From Cryptomeria japonica (Eukaryota > Streptophyta > Pinopsida > Cupressales > Cupressaceae): a stretch of 64,000 nt of DNA. Made by a program: the position numbers and the translations under genes. Shown piece after piece: positions 34,971 through 45,814 of this stretch. The notes under the pieces were generated by a model. It worked only from the letters and a program-made list of their open reading frames with translations, ran no database searches and was not told the origin of the DNA. Where the stretch lies: NCBI RefSeq assembly GCF_030272615.1, contig NC_081415.1, positions 604,027,644-604,091,643 of the forward strand. The letters run 5' to 3'. Position 1 is the stretch's first letter; each line of letters opens with the position of its first letter.

Positions 34971-35018
34971 TATCTTTTTGTATTGTAAGCCGACATAAGG
35001 CATATTCTTTGTAAAGGG

Positions 35019-35026
35019 TATATAAG
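35019..35026 (+). promoter_or_regulatory. TATA box in E LTR
   Basis: TATATAAG in the position corresponding to TATATAAA of F, about 25 bp downstream of the GTAAGCCGACAT block. Confidence 0.45.
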
Positions 35027-35498
35027 TCAGTCTATTAGGATATTTTTTGATATATGACAAGGAAGTATGACAGGGTGATGTGAAGGATTTGTATGTAGGT
35101 CATTTGTATGCGAATGTAATATAATGCAATGATTAGTAGATGGTTTGTAAAACATTCTTGGAGGAAAGGAGATACCAGTAGAAGGGTTTAGGGTTTACGA
35201 ACTCGTACAGAATAGAGCTTTAACCGGAAGTCTTTTTGGCATTGCAGATGCATTTTGTGAGTTCACCATTACTGTTTTATCTCAGCAGAAGCTTGTAGTC
35301 AGTGAGACTCTTTTGTGTTGAGCAGTGTGCTCTAGGGAGTGTGCCTTTCTGCATGTGCAGTCCCCCATGCTATGTAATATCTTTCATATGGACGATGAAT
35401 TGACATTGTGGGTTACAAATCCCATTGTGGTTTTTCCTGTTTGAGGTTTTCCACATATAAAATTTGTGTGTTACGGTGTTTATTCATGTGGCTAGTTT

Positions 35499-36976
35499 CT
35501 TGGCATTATGTGAACCGGTATGAGGACATAATGACATTGTATGTTGTCATTGATGTCAATATGCTGAAGACGAGTGAACCGGTATATGTGAGAACTAGTA
35601 TAACACTGTGAACCGACATTTGTGCCAAAGTGAAGTGGTGTGTTTGTTTATGGTGAATCGGCATGTGGTTATGGGAACTGGCACATGGAAGCTTTGTATG
35701 ACTACTGGTTGGTAGTCTCAACTTCAGAGTTTCCAGTTGAAGTTTCTCAAGCCTATGTGACTCAATCAGTGACTTTGTGTGATGAGTTAGCATTGTAATG
35801 AAGAACAGATTGTGTTGCCACGTCAACCTTGTGCGCATGAAGGATCTTGCATGAAGGAGATTGTTCCTATCTACCTTGGGAATGTGTGAAGTTTGTAAAC
35901 AGTGATAACGTGTGATGGGTTATCAGCCGCCATGAAATTGGTGGAAAATGAATGATGGAGAACGTCTCGAGATTGGTTCAAGACTGTTGCATTTAATGCA
36001 ATGTGATCAATGGTCAGGATTGAACCATTTTAATTGCTTAACCTAACAGGTTTAGGGTTTAGGGTTTATACTACTGACCTATCTATTTCCTATGAGGTCG
36101 ATGTTGTGTTTCTTTCTGAAGTTGTTGGCAAAAGTTGTGTGTGAGTATCCAAGAGAAGAGATATGTGATTCTTGCCAGACTAAAAGAGAGAAGTGATATC
36201 TGCAGAGTGTAAGTGCAGAAGGTGAAGAGGAGCTAAAGCGGATCTGCATTAGCATTGAGTGTTGTTACCAGATCATTGTAATACTTGTTGATCTCTAACC
36301 ACTTCAATAGTTGGAAAATCCCTTAACAGGGTAGCTTTAACCGACTTATTGTAAATCCTTTAATAGGGTGACTCAAAACCATTGAGTTCTTGAAATCCTC
36401 TAACAAGGTAACCTCTAACAGGGTTTAACCCTTAACCAAGTATTCTAGCCATCCCTTAATTAGGTGATCCCTAATAGGATCTGTTCCTAACAAAACCTAT
36501 TGTATCAATCTTTAACCGAACAAGGCTCCTAACAGAGCGGACTTCTAAAGAGTTCAAACATAGCTTGTGGGTATTCATCCCCACTGTGGTTTTTCCCAAT
36601 TGGGTTTCCATGTGAAAAATCTATGTGTCATGTGTGGTGATATTCTTGTGATGGTTTGAGTAATTTATGTCTGAAGGTAAATCATGTTGATCTAGCTAGT
36701 TATATATCTTTTGATAATAGATTACCTATTCATGCACTAGGATGAAATGGAACTAAAATATTAGATTGTATGTGAAGATAAGTGTTAACTGATTTATGAT
36801 TGTCTCAGTTACTCTGGGTTTTGTTGATTGTACTCTATTTAAGACCGGTGTTACCATTTGTCTGCCATAGCACAGTGTATGCTGGCAAACTGGTTTAATA
36901 TTATGTTTTCGTCTATACTGATTCACCCCCACTCTTAGTACCAGTTTGGTACTATCCGTTCATCATTGTGTTATCA
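35499..36976 (+). repeat. D 5' LTR
   Basis: 1,478 bp. Its first bases are CTTGGCATTATG where the 3' copy has TGTTGGCATTATA, so the terminal TG is lost. It ends GTGTTATCA and carries many short AACCGGTAT and CCTCTAACAAGGTAA-type repeats. Confidence 0.9.
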
Positions 36977-36978
36977 AT

Positions 36979-36990
36979 TGGTATCAGAGT
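36979..36990 (+). other. D primer-binding site, one mismatch
   Basis: TGGTATCAGAGT; the last base is T where C is expected. Confidence 0.88.
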
Positions 36991-37047
36991 GTCCCCCAGG
37001 TCCTCTGTGTTATAAGCTTAACTGCTTGAGGTAAAGATCCCAGTCTA

Positions 37048-40000
37048 ATGATGAAGAGGGAAGGTCCAAAGTTCAACAGAGAAAATTTTAGTATATGGAA
37101 AGACAGAATGAAGATATACATCAGAAGCATGGGTGCTCAACGTTGGAGCTATGTTGAGAATGCCTATGTTTCCCCTACCAGTACTCTCACGAATGACCAA
37201 AAGAGAGAGATGCAAGAGAATGGGCAAGTCATGGAAGCCCTAATTAGTAGTTTATCTAACATTGAGTTTATTGATGTCCAAAATAAGGTAAATCCCAAAG
37301 AGGTATGGGATACTCTTGAAAATATCTATGGCAGTGATGAGCATGTAAAACAAGCTAAGGAAGAAAGCCTTAGAGGGAAGTTTGAAGACATGCAGATGGT
37401 TGAAGGTGAGACCATTCAATAGTATGGAATAAGAATCAAAACTGTTGTTGGAGATATCAAGAGTGCAGGTGGTAAAATGGAAGATTCCACTGTGGTAAGC
37501 AAAGTCCTAAGATCCTTATTACTGGTCTATGCAATAAGGGTTGCTGCTATTCAAGAGTTGAGATCAATAGACAAGACTAAGGTATCCCTAGACTCCATCA
37601 TTGCAAAGTTGACAGCCTATGAGATAAATAGTTTTGATGGCAGTGTTCAAAAGACTGAATCAACTTTTAAAGCTTCTGTTGTACCATCCAGAAAAGGAAA
37701 AGAAGCTAGCACTAGTGTTGAACCAAGATAGACTAGAGAAGTGGATGATGAGTAGATTCTGATTGCATTTGAATCTCTTCTTGCCAGGAAACTTCCTAAA
37801 GGAACTGACAAATACAAAGGTAAGCTCCCTTTGAAATGCTTTTCTTGTAACTAGATAGGACATATTGTTGTAAACTGTCCTAATGGCAACAAAAAGGACA
37901 AACCAGAAAGGTTCAAGAAATTCAAAGGAGGAAACCAGAGAAACTATTTTGTGGAAGTTGATGAAGGTATCAAAGATGAGGAGTCAAAAGATGAAGAAAA
38001 TAAAGATATTGTGTTTGTTGCTATCAACGAAGATGTGTCAGACAAGAAGGCTCTTGTCTCCCACTTTGATAATTCCAATGAGTGGATTATTGACAATGGT
38101 TGTTCTAACCATATGACTGGTGACCAGAGCAAGTTTCTATCCTTGGAAGAGTATGATGGTGGTGTGGTTTGCCTTGGTCATGATGCACCATGTATGGTCA
38201 AAGGTAGAGGGTCCATCTCTCTAAATGGAAAGAGTAGTGTTGACAATGTGAATTGGGTTGATGGTCTAAGACACAACCTTCTGAGTGTTGCCCAGCTGAA
38301 TGACAATGGTCTCACTCTGGAATTCAAGAATGTAGTGTGCAGAATCAAATGAAAGAATGGTGAATTGGTGGCCACCAGAATGCAGACCAAAGGTAACCAA
38401 TTTCAGCTAGATGCAAATATAAGTACATGTCTTATAGCTAAATTTGATGATAGCTGGATATGGCATAGGAGACTTTGCCATGTAAACTTTGATAATGTTG
38501 TGAAGGCCAATAAGATCAAGGTAGTTACAAGGTTGCTGGTGCTGAGCAAACCAAAAAATACCTTGTGTAGAGAGTGTCAACTAGCGAAAATGTCTTCCTC
38601 AACCTTTAAAGGTAAACCTTTCACTGCTGACAATTTGCTTAATCTTGTGCATATTGATTTGTGTGGTCCTATGAAAACTAGGAGTGTGCAAGGTGATAGG
38701 TACTTCATGATTCTCATTGATCACTACTCAAGAATGATGTGGGTCACATTATTGAAAGATAAGTCTGAAGCCTTTGTAAAGTTCAAAGCTTTTAGAACAT
38801 TAGTGGAGAAGGAAAGCGATAAAAGGATCAAGTGCCTGAGAACTGATCAAGGAGGGGAATTCACTTCCAGTGAATTCAACAAGTACTGTGAAGAACATGG
38901 CATCAAGAGGGAACTATCTGCCTCCCGAACTCCATAGCAGAATGGCTTAGCAGAGAGGAATAACCAGACTATGGTTGAAGCAGCTAGAACTATGTTGATT
39001 CAAGGAAATGTAGCTCACACCTTTTGGAGAGAAGCAGTGAGCACTATAGTCTACACAATGAACTGGGTACTCATTAAGAAAGGTAAGGATAAAACTCGTT
39101 ATGAGTATTGGACCGGTAAGACACCTATGGTTAGCTACTTTAGAGTGTTTGGTAGCAAATGTTACATCAAGAGGAGCAAACACTAGAGAAAATTTGATGT
39201 GAAATGTGATGAGGGAATATTCCCAGGGTATTTCACCAAGAGCAAAGCTCTCAAGTGTTTCAATAATAGGACTCAGAGAATTATGGAAAGTATCAATGTA
39301 AGAGTTGATGAAACTGTTGAGAAAACTGAGGGAACTGGCAGTGAGCAAGTGGTAAACGAACTGATTGTAACCTTCTGGGAACCGGTTGTCAGTCAACCAA
39401 GTACCAATAACAATGTTCCTACACTAGTAGATGTAGATGCTGATACTGATGGAGATGAGGATGAAGAAGAAAAGAAAGAGGAATCTATCAAGACCATTCT
39501 TCAGTATGTCAAGTTGAATCATGATCCTAAGCAGATCATAGGAGATAAGGATGCAGGAATTCTTAAAAGAAGAAAAGTCAGAGAAAACCCATGTATGATC
39601 TCTGAATTTGAACCTAAATCATTTAAAGAGGCACATAAAGATGAAGACTGGCTCAAGGCAATGGAAGAGGAACTTGACCAAATAGAGAGAAATGGTACAT
39701 GGTCTTTGGTACCCAGACCAGAGCATAAATATGTCATTGGCACCAAATGGGTTTTCAAAAATAAGCTGAATGAGGATGGCAGAGTGATTAGAAACAAAGC
39801 CAGACTGGTGTGCAAAGGATATGCCCAAGAAGAAGGAGAAGACTATGGAGAAACCTTTTCTCCTATAGCCAGATTGGAAGGAGTTTGTATGCTTCTTGCA
39901 TATGCAACTTTTAAAGGATTCAAAGTATATCAAATGGATGTAAAATCTACATTCCTAAATGGTGTTCTTGAAGAGGAGGTGTATATAGAGCAACCAGATG

Positions 40001-41145
40001 GGTTTGCCCTATCTGAAGATAGTGACATGGTATGTAGGCTACATAAAGCATTATATGGTCTAAAGCAGGCACCTAGAGCATGGTAAGAATGCTTGCATTC
40101 CCATCTTGTGAAGATTGGATTTGAGAGAACAAGCGAAGATAGAAATATCTACTTGAAGTCTAAAGGAGATCAGATCCTAATCTATGAGGTATTTGTTGAT
40201 GACATTATCTTTGGTGGAGATGACAAGATGAGTCATGAGTTTGCAGATGAGATGAAGAAAGAGTTTGAGATGTCACTAATAGGGGAGATTAAGTTCTTCA
40301 TTGGACTCCAGAATCAGCAGATGAAAGATGGAATATTTATCACTCAGTCCAAGTATGTCAAAGAGGTGTTGAAGACCTTTGGCATGGAAGATAGCAAACT
40401 GGTTGGTACACCGATGGTGACCGGTTGTAAACTATCCAAAGAGGATGACTCAGCGTTGGTTGATGAGAAGGAATACTGATCAATGATTGGTAAGTTGCAC
40501 TATGTAGTGCATAGCAGACCAGATATTGCACATGCAGTTGGCATTACTATGAGGTTCCAGAAAAGACCAAGAGAATCCCACTTGGCTGTAGTCAAGTAGA
40601 TTCTTAGGTATCTAAAGGGAACAATTGATTATGGATTGTGGTATCCATACAACAAGGATTTCAACTTGAAAGTATTCACAGATGCTGATTAGGCAGGTAA
40701 TGTGGATGACCGGAAGAGCACAACCGGTGGTGCATTCTTTATTGGTGGTAGATTGGTCTCATGGATGAGTAAGAAGTAGAGTTGTATCTCTCAGTCTACA
40801 GTGGAAGTAGAGTATGTTGCAGCTTTCATGAACTGCACTCAAACAATTTGGATGAAGCATGTATTGAATGGCTTCAAAGTTCCTGTATCTGAATCGGTAA
40901 GTATATTTTGTGACAATACTAGTGTAATTAACATCTCCAAGAATTCGGTTTTACATTCTAGAACCAAGCACTTTGAGTTTAAGTATCATTTCGTGAGGGA
41001 AAAGGTTCAAAACAAAGAGATTGCATTGGAACATGTTTCTAGTAAGGAGTAGTTAGCAGACATATTCACCAAGCGCCTTCCAAAGGCTACATTTATGTAC
41101 TTAAGAGGTGAATTAGGGGTATTGCCCCTTAAGGAGGTAAACTAA
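37048..41145 (+). pseudogene. D gag-pol polyprotein with 13 in-frame stops
   Basis: ATG at 37048 (MMKREGPKFNRENFSIW), one frame to TAA at 41143. UBN2-like gag core; knuckle CFSCNxIGHIVVNC (37837; x is TAG for CAG). Protease WIIDNGCSNHM (38083; Ser of D-S-G changed to Asn). Integrase [12 protein letters not shown] (38461), HIDLCGPM (38650), LRTDQGGEF (38839), NGLAERNN (38941): all three catalytic acidic residues kept. [13 protein letters not shown] (39748), [11 protein letters not shown] (39931), FVDDIIFGG (40192). RNase H TDADxAGN (40678; x is TAG for TGG), FCDNTS (40906), DIFTKRLP. Stops: 37420, 37729, 37753, 37852, 38350, 38935, 39184, 40084, 40477, 40597, 40690, 40777 and 41050; ten are TAG. 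Confidence 0.95.
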
Positions 41146-41384
41146 AGGTATATGCTCCACATCAGTCAAGTATTGCATAGTCAAATTTAGTTTGGATTGA
41201 TGTGTTGAAGGATGCTACTCCTCAGGGGGAGCAGCATAATGGAATAGGTAAGCTTGTGCCTCCACTTTGGCATTGTTGTCAAAGGGGGAGAAGAAGAGAA
41301 GAAGAGAAGCAGAGAAGATATCTACAAAAATTGGGAGAGAAAATGTGAAGCGGAGAGATATCTTTATATATTGCCATCAATGCC
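41146..41384 (+). other. D 3' untranslated region with repeated purine tracts
   Basis: It contains CTCAGGGGGAGCAG (41221) and TTGTCAAAGGGGGAGAAGA (41275), a PPT-like tract about 110 nt upstream of the true PPT, followed by GAAGAGAAGAAGAG repeats. Confidence 0.75.
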
Positions 41385-41396
41385 AAAGGGGGAGAT
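41385..41396 (+). other. D polypurine tract
   Basis: AAAGGGGGAGAT next to TGTTGGCATT, with ATTGCCATCAATGCC upstream. Confidence 0.92.
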
Positions 41397-44111
41397 TGTT
41401 GGCATTATATGAATTGGTATGAGGACATAATGACATTATATGTTGTCATTGATGTCAATATGTTGAAGAGGAGTGAACCGGTATATGTGAGAACCGGTAT
41501 GTTACCAAGAACCGGTATATGTGAGAACTGGTATAACACTGTGAACTGACATTTGTGCCAAAGTGAAGCGGTGTGTTTGTTTAAGGTGAACTGACATGTG
41601 GTTATGGGAACTAGCACATGGAAGCTTTGTATGACTACTGGTTGGTAGTCTCAACTTCAGGGTTTCTGGTTGAAGTGCCTCAAGCTTGTGTGACTCAATG
41701 GGTGAATTTGTGTGATGAGTTAGCATTGTAATGAAGAACAAATCATGTTGCCACATCAACCTTGTGCGCGTGAAGGATCTTGCATGAAGGAGATTGTTCC
41801 TATCTACCTTGAGAATGTGTGAAGTCTATAAACAATGATAACACGTGATGGGTTATCAGTCGCCATGAAATCGATGGAAAATGAACGATGGAGAACATCT
41901 TGAGATTGGTTCAATATTGTTGCATTTAATGTAATGTACTCAATGGTCAAGATTGAACCATTTGAATTTCTTAGCCTAATAGGTTTAGGGTTTAGGGTTT
42001 ATGCTACCGACCTATCTGCTTCCTATAAGGTCGATGTTGTACTTCTTTCTGAAGCTATTGGCAAAAGTGATAGGGAGAAAAATGGACCCAAACTCAAACT
42101 TAACAATACAAGACCCTTTGAGACTTTACAAACTACCTCAATGTATTGACAAAGAAAAATCATTGCAAAACTACCACCTTGCTGCCATATTGATAGACCC
42201 TTACACAGTCACTCATAAATTTTTCAAATGAATAAATTTATTAGATCTCTTCAATGAAAGTATTCATAACTTGGTTACACAAAACATATCCAAAAATAAG
42301 CAAAATCCAACGGTGGAAATGTGAGATATGGCTCCCGTATTAGGACTGTATTTTCTGCAACAGTCTGCCCCTAAAATTTCAGACCTTTACTCCCACAATG
42401 CACATGCCATCTTGTGCATGGCCTCTTGAGACCAAATATTATGAAAATATACAATATAATACACCATCATACCAATTTTTGGGGTTAGATCAATCTGGAA
42501 TTAAAATATAAAACATTTTCATGCTCTTTATTAACCCTATGGCAGGGATATGACTGTTTTCACAAGAAATTAGACATCTTCACCAAAACAAAACCAAATC
42601 ACTTCAAACCAAAGCCAAAATAAACTTAGTTAATTATAGAAACATCTCCAACCATGAAGTAATGAAAAATAATTCATAAAAGCACTCAAAACAATGGAAA
42701 ATCATACTGTTCTATGTGGAAACCCGGAAAATACACATGAAAATCATATTTTTATTGCTTCAAAACTCCAAACCCAATCAAAAAACCTTTACCAACCCCC
42801 ACAAATGATTCAATTTCATCCATTTATAACCCTCAAGGCCTTCTAGGTCGAAATCCAACCTAAAACCAACTTATAACTAACTTATGACAACTTTTTGACA
42901 ACAAAAAGTTGCTCCAAAGTTGTCAAGTTTGACAACTATGTATGTCAACTTGCCAAAACTATATATAAAACTTCTAAAACATTAAAATGGTCATTAGATG
43001 ACCTTATAAACATATTTTATCCATCTAAACACACTTCTATCCCAAAAACCCAATTTTAGCCTTTTCTAGGCCTAATTGCTCAAAATGACAATTTTACACT
43101 TTTTGACCATTACATTGCATTTCACTACATTTTATGGCTCACATGACCATGTTACATCATTTAAAGACCTTATAGGTCTTGTTTGTCTTCATTTTTCATC
43201 AAATCCTTCATAGGGCCTATCAGTGACCCTGCTCCACCTTGTCTTCCTGGGTGCTCCTGCACCAAAAATTTGTGTGTGAGTATCCAAGAGAAGAGATACG
43301 TGATTCTTGTTAGACCAAAAGAGAGAAGTGATACCTGTAGAGTGTAAGTGCATAAGGTGAAGAGGAGCTAAAGCAGATCTGCATTGGCATTGAGTGTTGT
43401 TATAAGATCATTGTAATACATATTGATCTCTAACCACTTCAACAGCTAGAAAATCCCTTAACAGGGTAGCTTTAATTGGCTTACTGTAAATCCTTTAACA
43501 GGGTGACTCAAAACCATTGAGTTCTTGAAATCCTCTAACAAGGTAACCTCTAATAGGGTTTAACCCTTAACTGGGTATTCTAGCCATCCCTTAACTGGGT
43601 GATCCCTAACAAGATTGGTTCCTAATGGAACCTATTGTATCTATCTTTAACCGAACAAGGCTCCTAACAGAGCCGACTTCTAAAGAGTTCAAAAATAGCT
43701 TGTGGGTATTCATCCCCACCGTAGTTTTTCCCAGTTGGGTTTCCATGTGAAAAATCTATGTGTCATGTGTGGTGATATTCTTGTGATGGTTTGAGTAATT
43801 TGTGTCTGAAGGTAAATCATGTTGATCTAGCTGGTTATATATCTTTTGATAATAGATTACCTATTCATGCACTAGGGTGAAATGGAACTAAAATATTAGA
43901 TTGTATGAGAAGATAAGTGTCAACCGATTTATGATTGTTTTAGTTACTTTGGGTTTTTTCGATTGTACTCTATTTAAGACCGGTGTTACTATTTTCCTGC
44001 CAGAGCACAGTGTCTATTGACAAACCGGTTTAATATTATGTTTTTGTCTGTACTAATTCACCCCTCCTCTCAGTACTAGTTTGGTACTATTCGTTCATCA
44101 TTGAGTTATCA
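41397..44111 (+). repeat. D 3' LTR with internal insertion
   Basis: 2,715 bp, of which 42069-43270 is inserted DNA; the remainder matches the 5' LTR. It also has an extra roughly 34-bp tandem copy of the GAACCGGTATATGTGA unit at about 41475-41530 that the 5' copy lacks. It ends GAGTTATCA. Confidence 0.88.
42069..43270. other. 1.2-kb unidentified insertion in D 3' LTR
   Basis: Absent from the 5' LTR, where GGCAAAAGT is followed directly by TGTGTGTGAG. CAAAAGT before and CAAAAATT after the insert may be an imperfect target duplication. It has no clear terminal inverted repeats, no LTR-type ends and no coding frame. Composition is AT-rich with pyrimidine-rich stretches (CCCAAAAACC, CTTTTGACCATT). 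Confidence 0.7.
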
Positions 44112-44116
44112 AGTTT

Positions 44117-44230
44117 GTTATATGTTTCTTCATTTACCAGTTTATATGTGTATGTTATAATAAGGTAAAATCTTATATTACCAGCAGAACACTGATTCAC
44201 CCCCCCTCTCAGTGTTCTTGGATTCCAACA
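44117..44230 (+). repeat. E 5' LTR, last part
   Basis: It resumes after D and ends ...CACCCCCCCTCTCAGTGTTC...CCAACA, the same ending as the F LTR (CTCAGTATTTGTGGGAATCCTAACA-like). The PBS follows. Confidence 0.85.
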
Positions 44231-44232
44231 AT

Positions 44233-44244
44233 TGGTATCAAAGC
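44233..44244 (+). other. E primer-binding site, one mismatch
   Basis: TGGTATCAAAGC; G-to-A against the expected TGGTATCAGAGC. Confidence 0.88.
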
Positions 44245-44304
44245 ATAGTACCTCAGAGGAAGTTTAACAGCTTGAGGAAGATCCTGACACTGGAATCATT
44301 AAAT

Positions 44305-45324
44305 ATGGCTATGGAGAAGCAACTTGAGATGACACTTGAGGATTATGATATTGAAAGGATGAAGAACTTAAAACTGCAAGATGAATTGAATTTTGCTAAT
44401 GAATTCATTCTTGTTATGCAAGAAAGGTTATCATCTGCTCAAGCTAAGAGAAAGGAACTTTTGCAAAACCAGGATGATGAAGAGAAAAATGCACTTAAGG
44501 AACAATGTCATAAACTGAGTCAAGCAAACATGCTCATGAAGAATGAAATGCAAGACATGACTATGAGGTTATCAAAAGATATTAAGGACTGAAAGAAGAA
44601 GGAAGAAAATCTTGTCATATTTCTGAAGAATGAATTTGAAGAATGTGGTAGATTGACTCATGAGAATAATATGTTGAGAATTAATTTGGTACAATCCTAG
44701 AATAATGGACAAGAGCTAGAGAGACAAATAATGACTTTGAGAGATTATCTAACTACTGCAAGTGAGTATAAAGAAAAATTCAAGATCAGTTTTGCACAGT
44801 TGGATGATTTATTGAAAAGACAAAGGTAGAGTGAAGATTCTAGAGGACTTGGATTTGTACAAGGCGAAAGCTCTGGTACTGCAAATGAAGACCAAACAAT
44901 CGATATGCAAAACTCATGAAACTAGAGGAAACTAGTAAGGCAATCTAATGCTTACAAATTGAATGGTAGATTCTTTGTCTATAATAAATTTGGGCATATG
45001 GCTAGACAATGTAGAAATAGAGAAAATCATAACTACAATTTAGTTTCCAGTCAATGTACAAATTGCAAGAAATATGGTCATAAGTCAGAAGATTGTAGAA
45101 TGAATGTTAAATGTCATGCATGTGGAAATTTTGGACACTTGGCTAATCAATGTAGGTTAAGGAATGACACTAGATATGTCAAAGCAATTCAAAAGAACAA
45201 TGTTACATGTTATGCATGCAACAAAATAGGTCATATTGCTAAGTACTACAGAAGCAAGACTACACTAGTTAGCAATGATAAAGAAAATGAGAAAGGAAAG
45301 GAGAAGGTAGATGAAATACAATAA
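44305..45324 (+). pseudogene. E gag: coiled coil plus four zinc knuckles
   Basis: 339 codons in one frame from ATG at 44305 (MAMEKQLEMTLEDYDIERMK; F has MENLMKQLEGALTDYDVEKLK). Stops TGA 44590, TAG 44698, TAG 44827, TGA 44917 and TAG 44923. Knuckles: FFVYNKFGHMARQC (first two Cys lost), CTNCKKYGHKSEDC and CHACGNFGHLANQC (both intact), CYACNKIGHIAKYY (last Cys changed to Tyr). Same layout as F gag, including the linker KAIQKNNVTCYACNKIGHIAK, which is nearly identical in the two. Confidence 0.87.
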
Positions 45325-45814
45325 GATCACACCAAGAGATGGGTTAGAAAATCTAAAGAACCAAGTAGAGATGCAACTATGCTGATAACTGCACCTATAA
45401 CTCCACCCATAGCACAAAGCATTCCTGCACCAACAGGAAATTCAACAGGTAACTAAGGCATATGCCTTAGGGGTTGGAAAATTCATTACAAATCTTGCAT
45501 ATTCCCCAGAAGAGATCTGGAGAGTGGTATTGATCATTGATGGAGGTTTATCCAGCATAAAACTATGAAATTGACATTTGCTAGGGTACATCACTAAACA
45601 TTTATGATAGTGATGAATTAGGGTTTACTTACTGATAAAAAGGAGAAAATGGACTCATTTTCAGTCACCGAGCACTCGAGCAAACAAGAGAGAAATAAAG
45701 GTGAATCATAGGTGATCAAGAGCGGTCAAAGGAATTCTAAAGAATTTCCAGCAGTCATCTGAGAAGTAATCAAAACCCCTCAACCAATGACTATTTTCTA
45801 GGTATTTATTCGAA
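45325..45814 (+). other. E spacer between gag and ORF2
   Basis: About 490 bp, non-coding. It contains GATAAAAAGGAGAAAATGG at about 45635, the position where F has its TATA-like box, then TCATTTTCAGTCACCGAGCA. Confidence 0.55.

Larger units (their letters stand above)
33537..35498 (+). repeat. E 5' LTR, first part
   Basis: It has the same blocks in the same order as the F LTR: GTAAGCTGACATT, a TATA box (35019-35026), GTGTGCTCTAGG, CTTTCTGCATGTGCAG, CATTGTGGGTTACAA, TTTTTCC and GGTGTTTATTCATGTGG. It contains an inserted segment at 33789-34970 and is broken at 35498 by D; the LTR end is at 44117-44230. Confidence 0.8.
35499..44111 (+). mobile_element. Element D: full-length copia retrotransposon
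   Basis: 8.6 kb, of which about 1.2 kb is a later insertion in the 3' LTR. It sits inside the 5' LTR of E with TSD AGTTT (35494-35498 and 44112-44116). LTRs 35499-36976 and 41397-44111, PBS 36979-36990, PPT 41385-41396. One open frame of 1,365 codons covers gag, protease, integrase, RT and RNase H, broken only by 13 stops and no frameshift. It is the best preserved autonomous-type element in the window and, with C, a candidate relative of the elements that mobilised F, G and E. Confidence 0.93.

Noticed and set aside
37048-41145. TAG stops as recoded or suppressed codons
   Set aside because: They are scattered in catalytic domains and mixed with TAA and TGA, and they differ between copies; decay explains them better.
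42068-43223. TGATAGG ... CCTATCA as terminal inverted repeats of the D LTR insert
   Set aside because: Only seven bases, the right copy is about 47 bp inside the insert end, and no matching target duplication is present.
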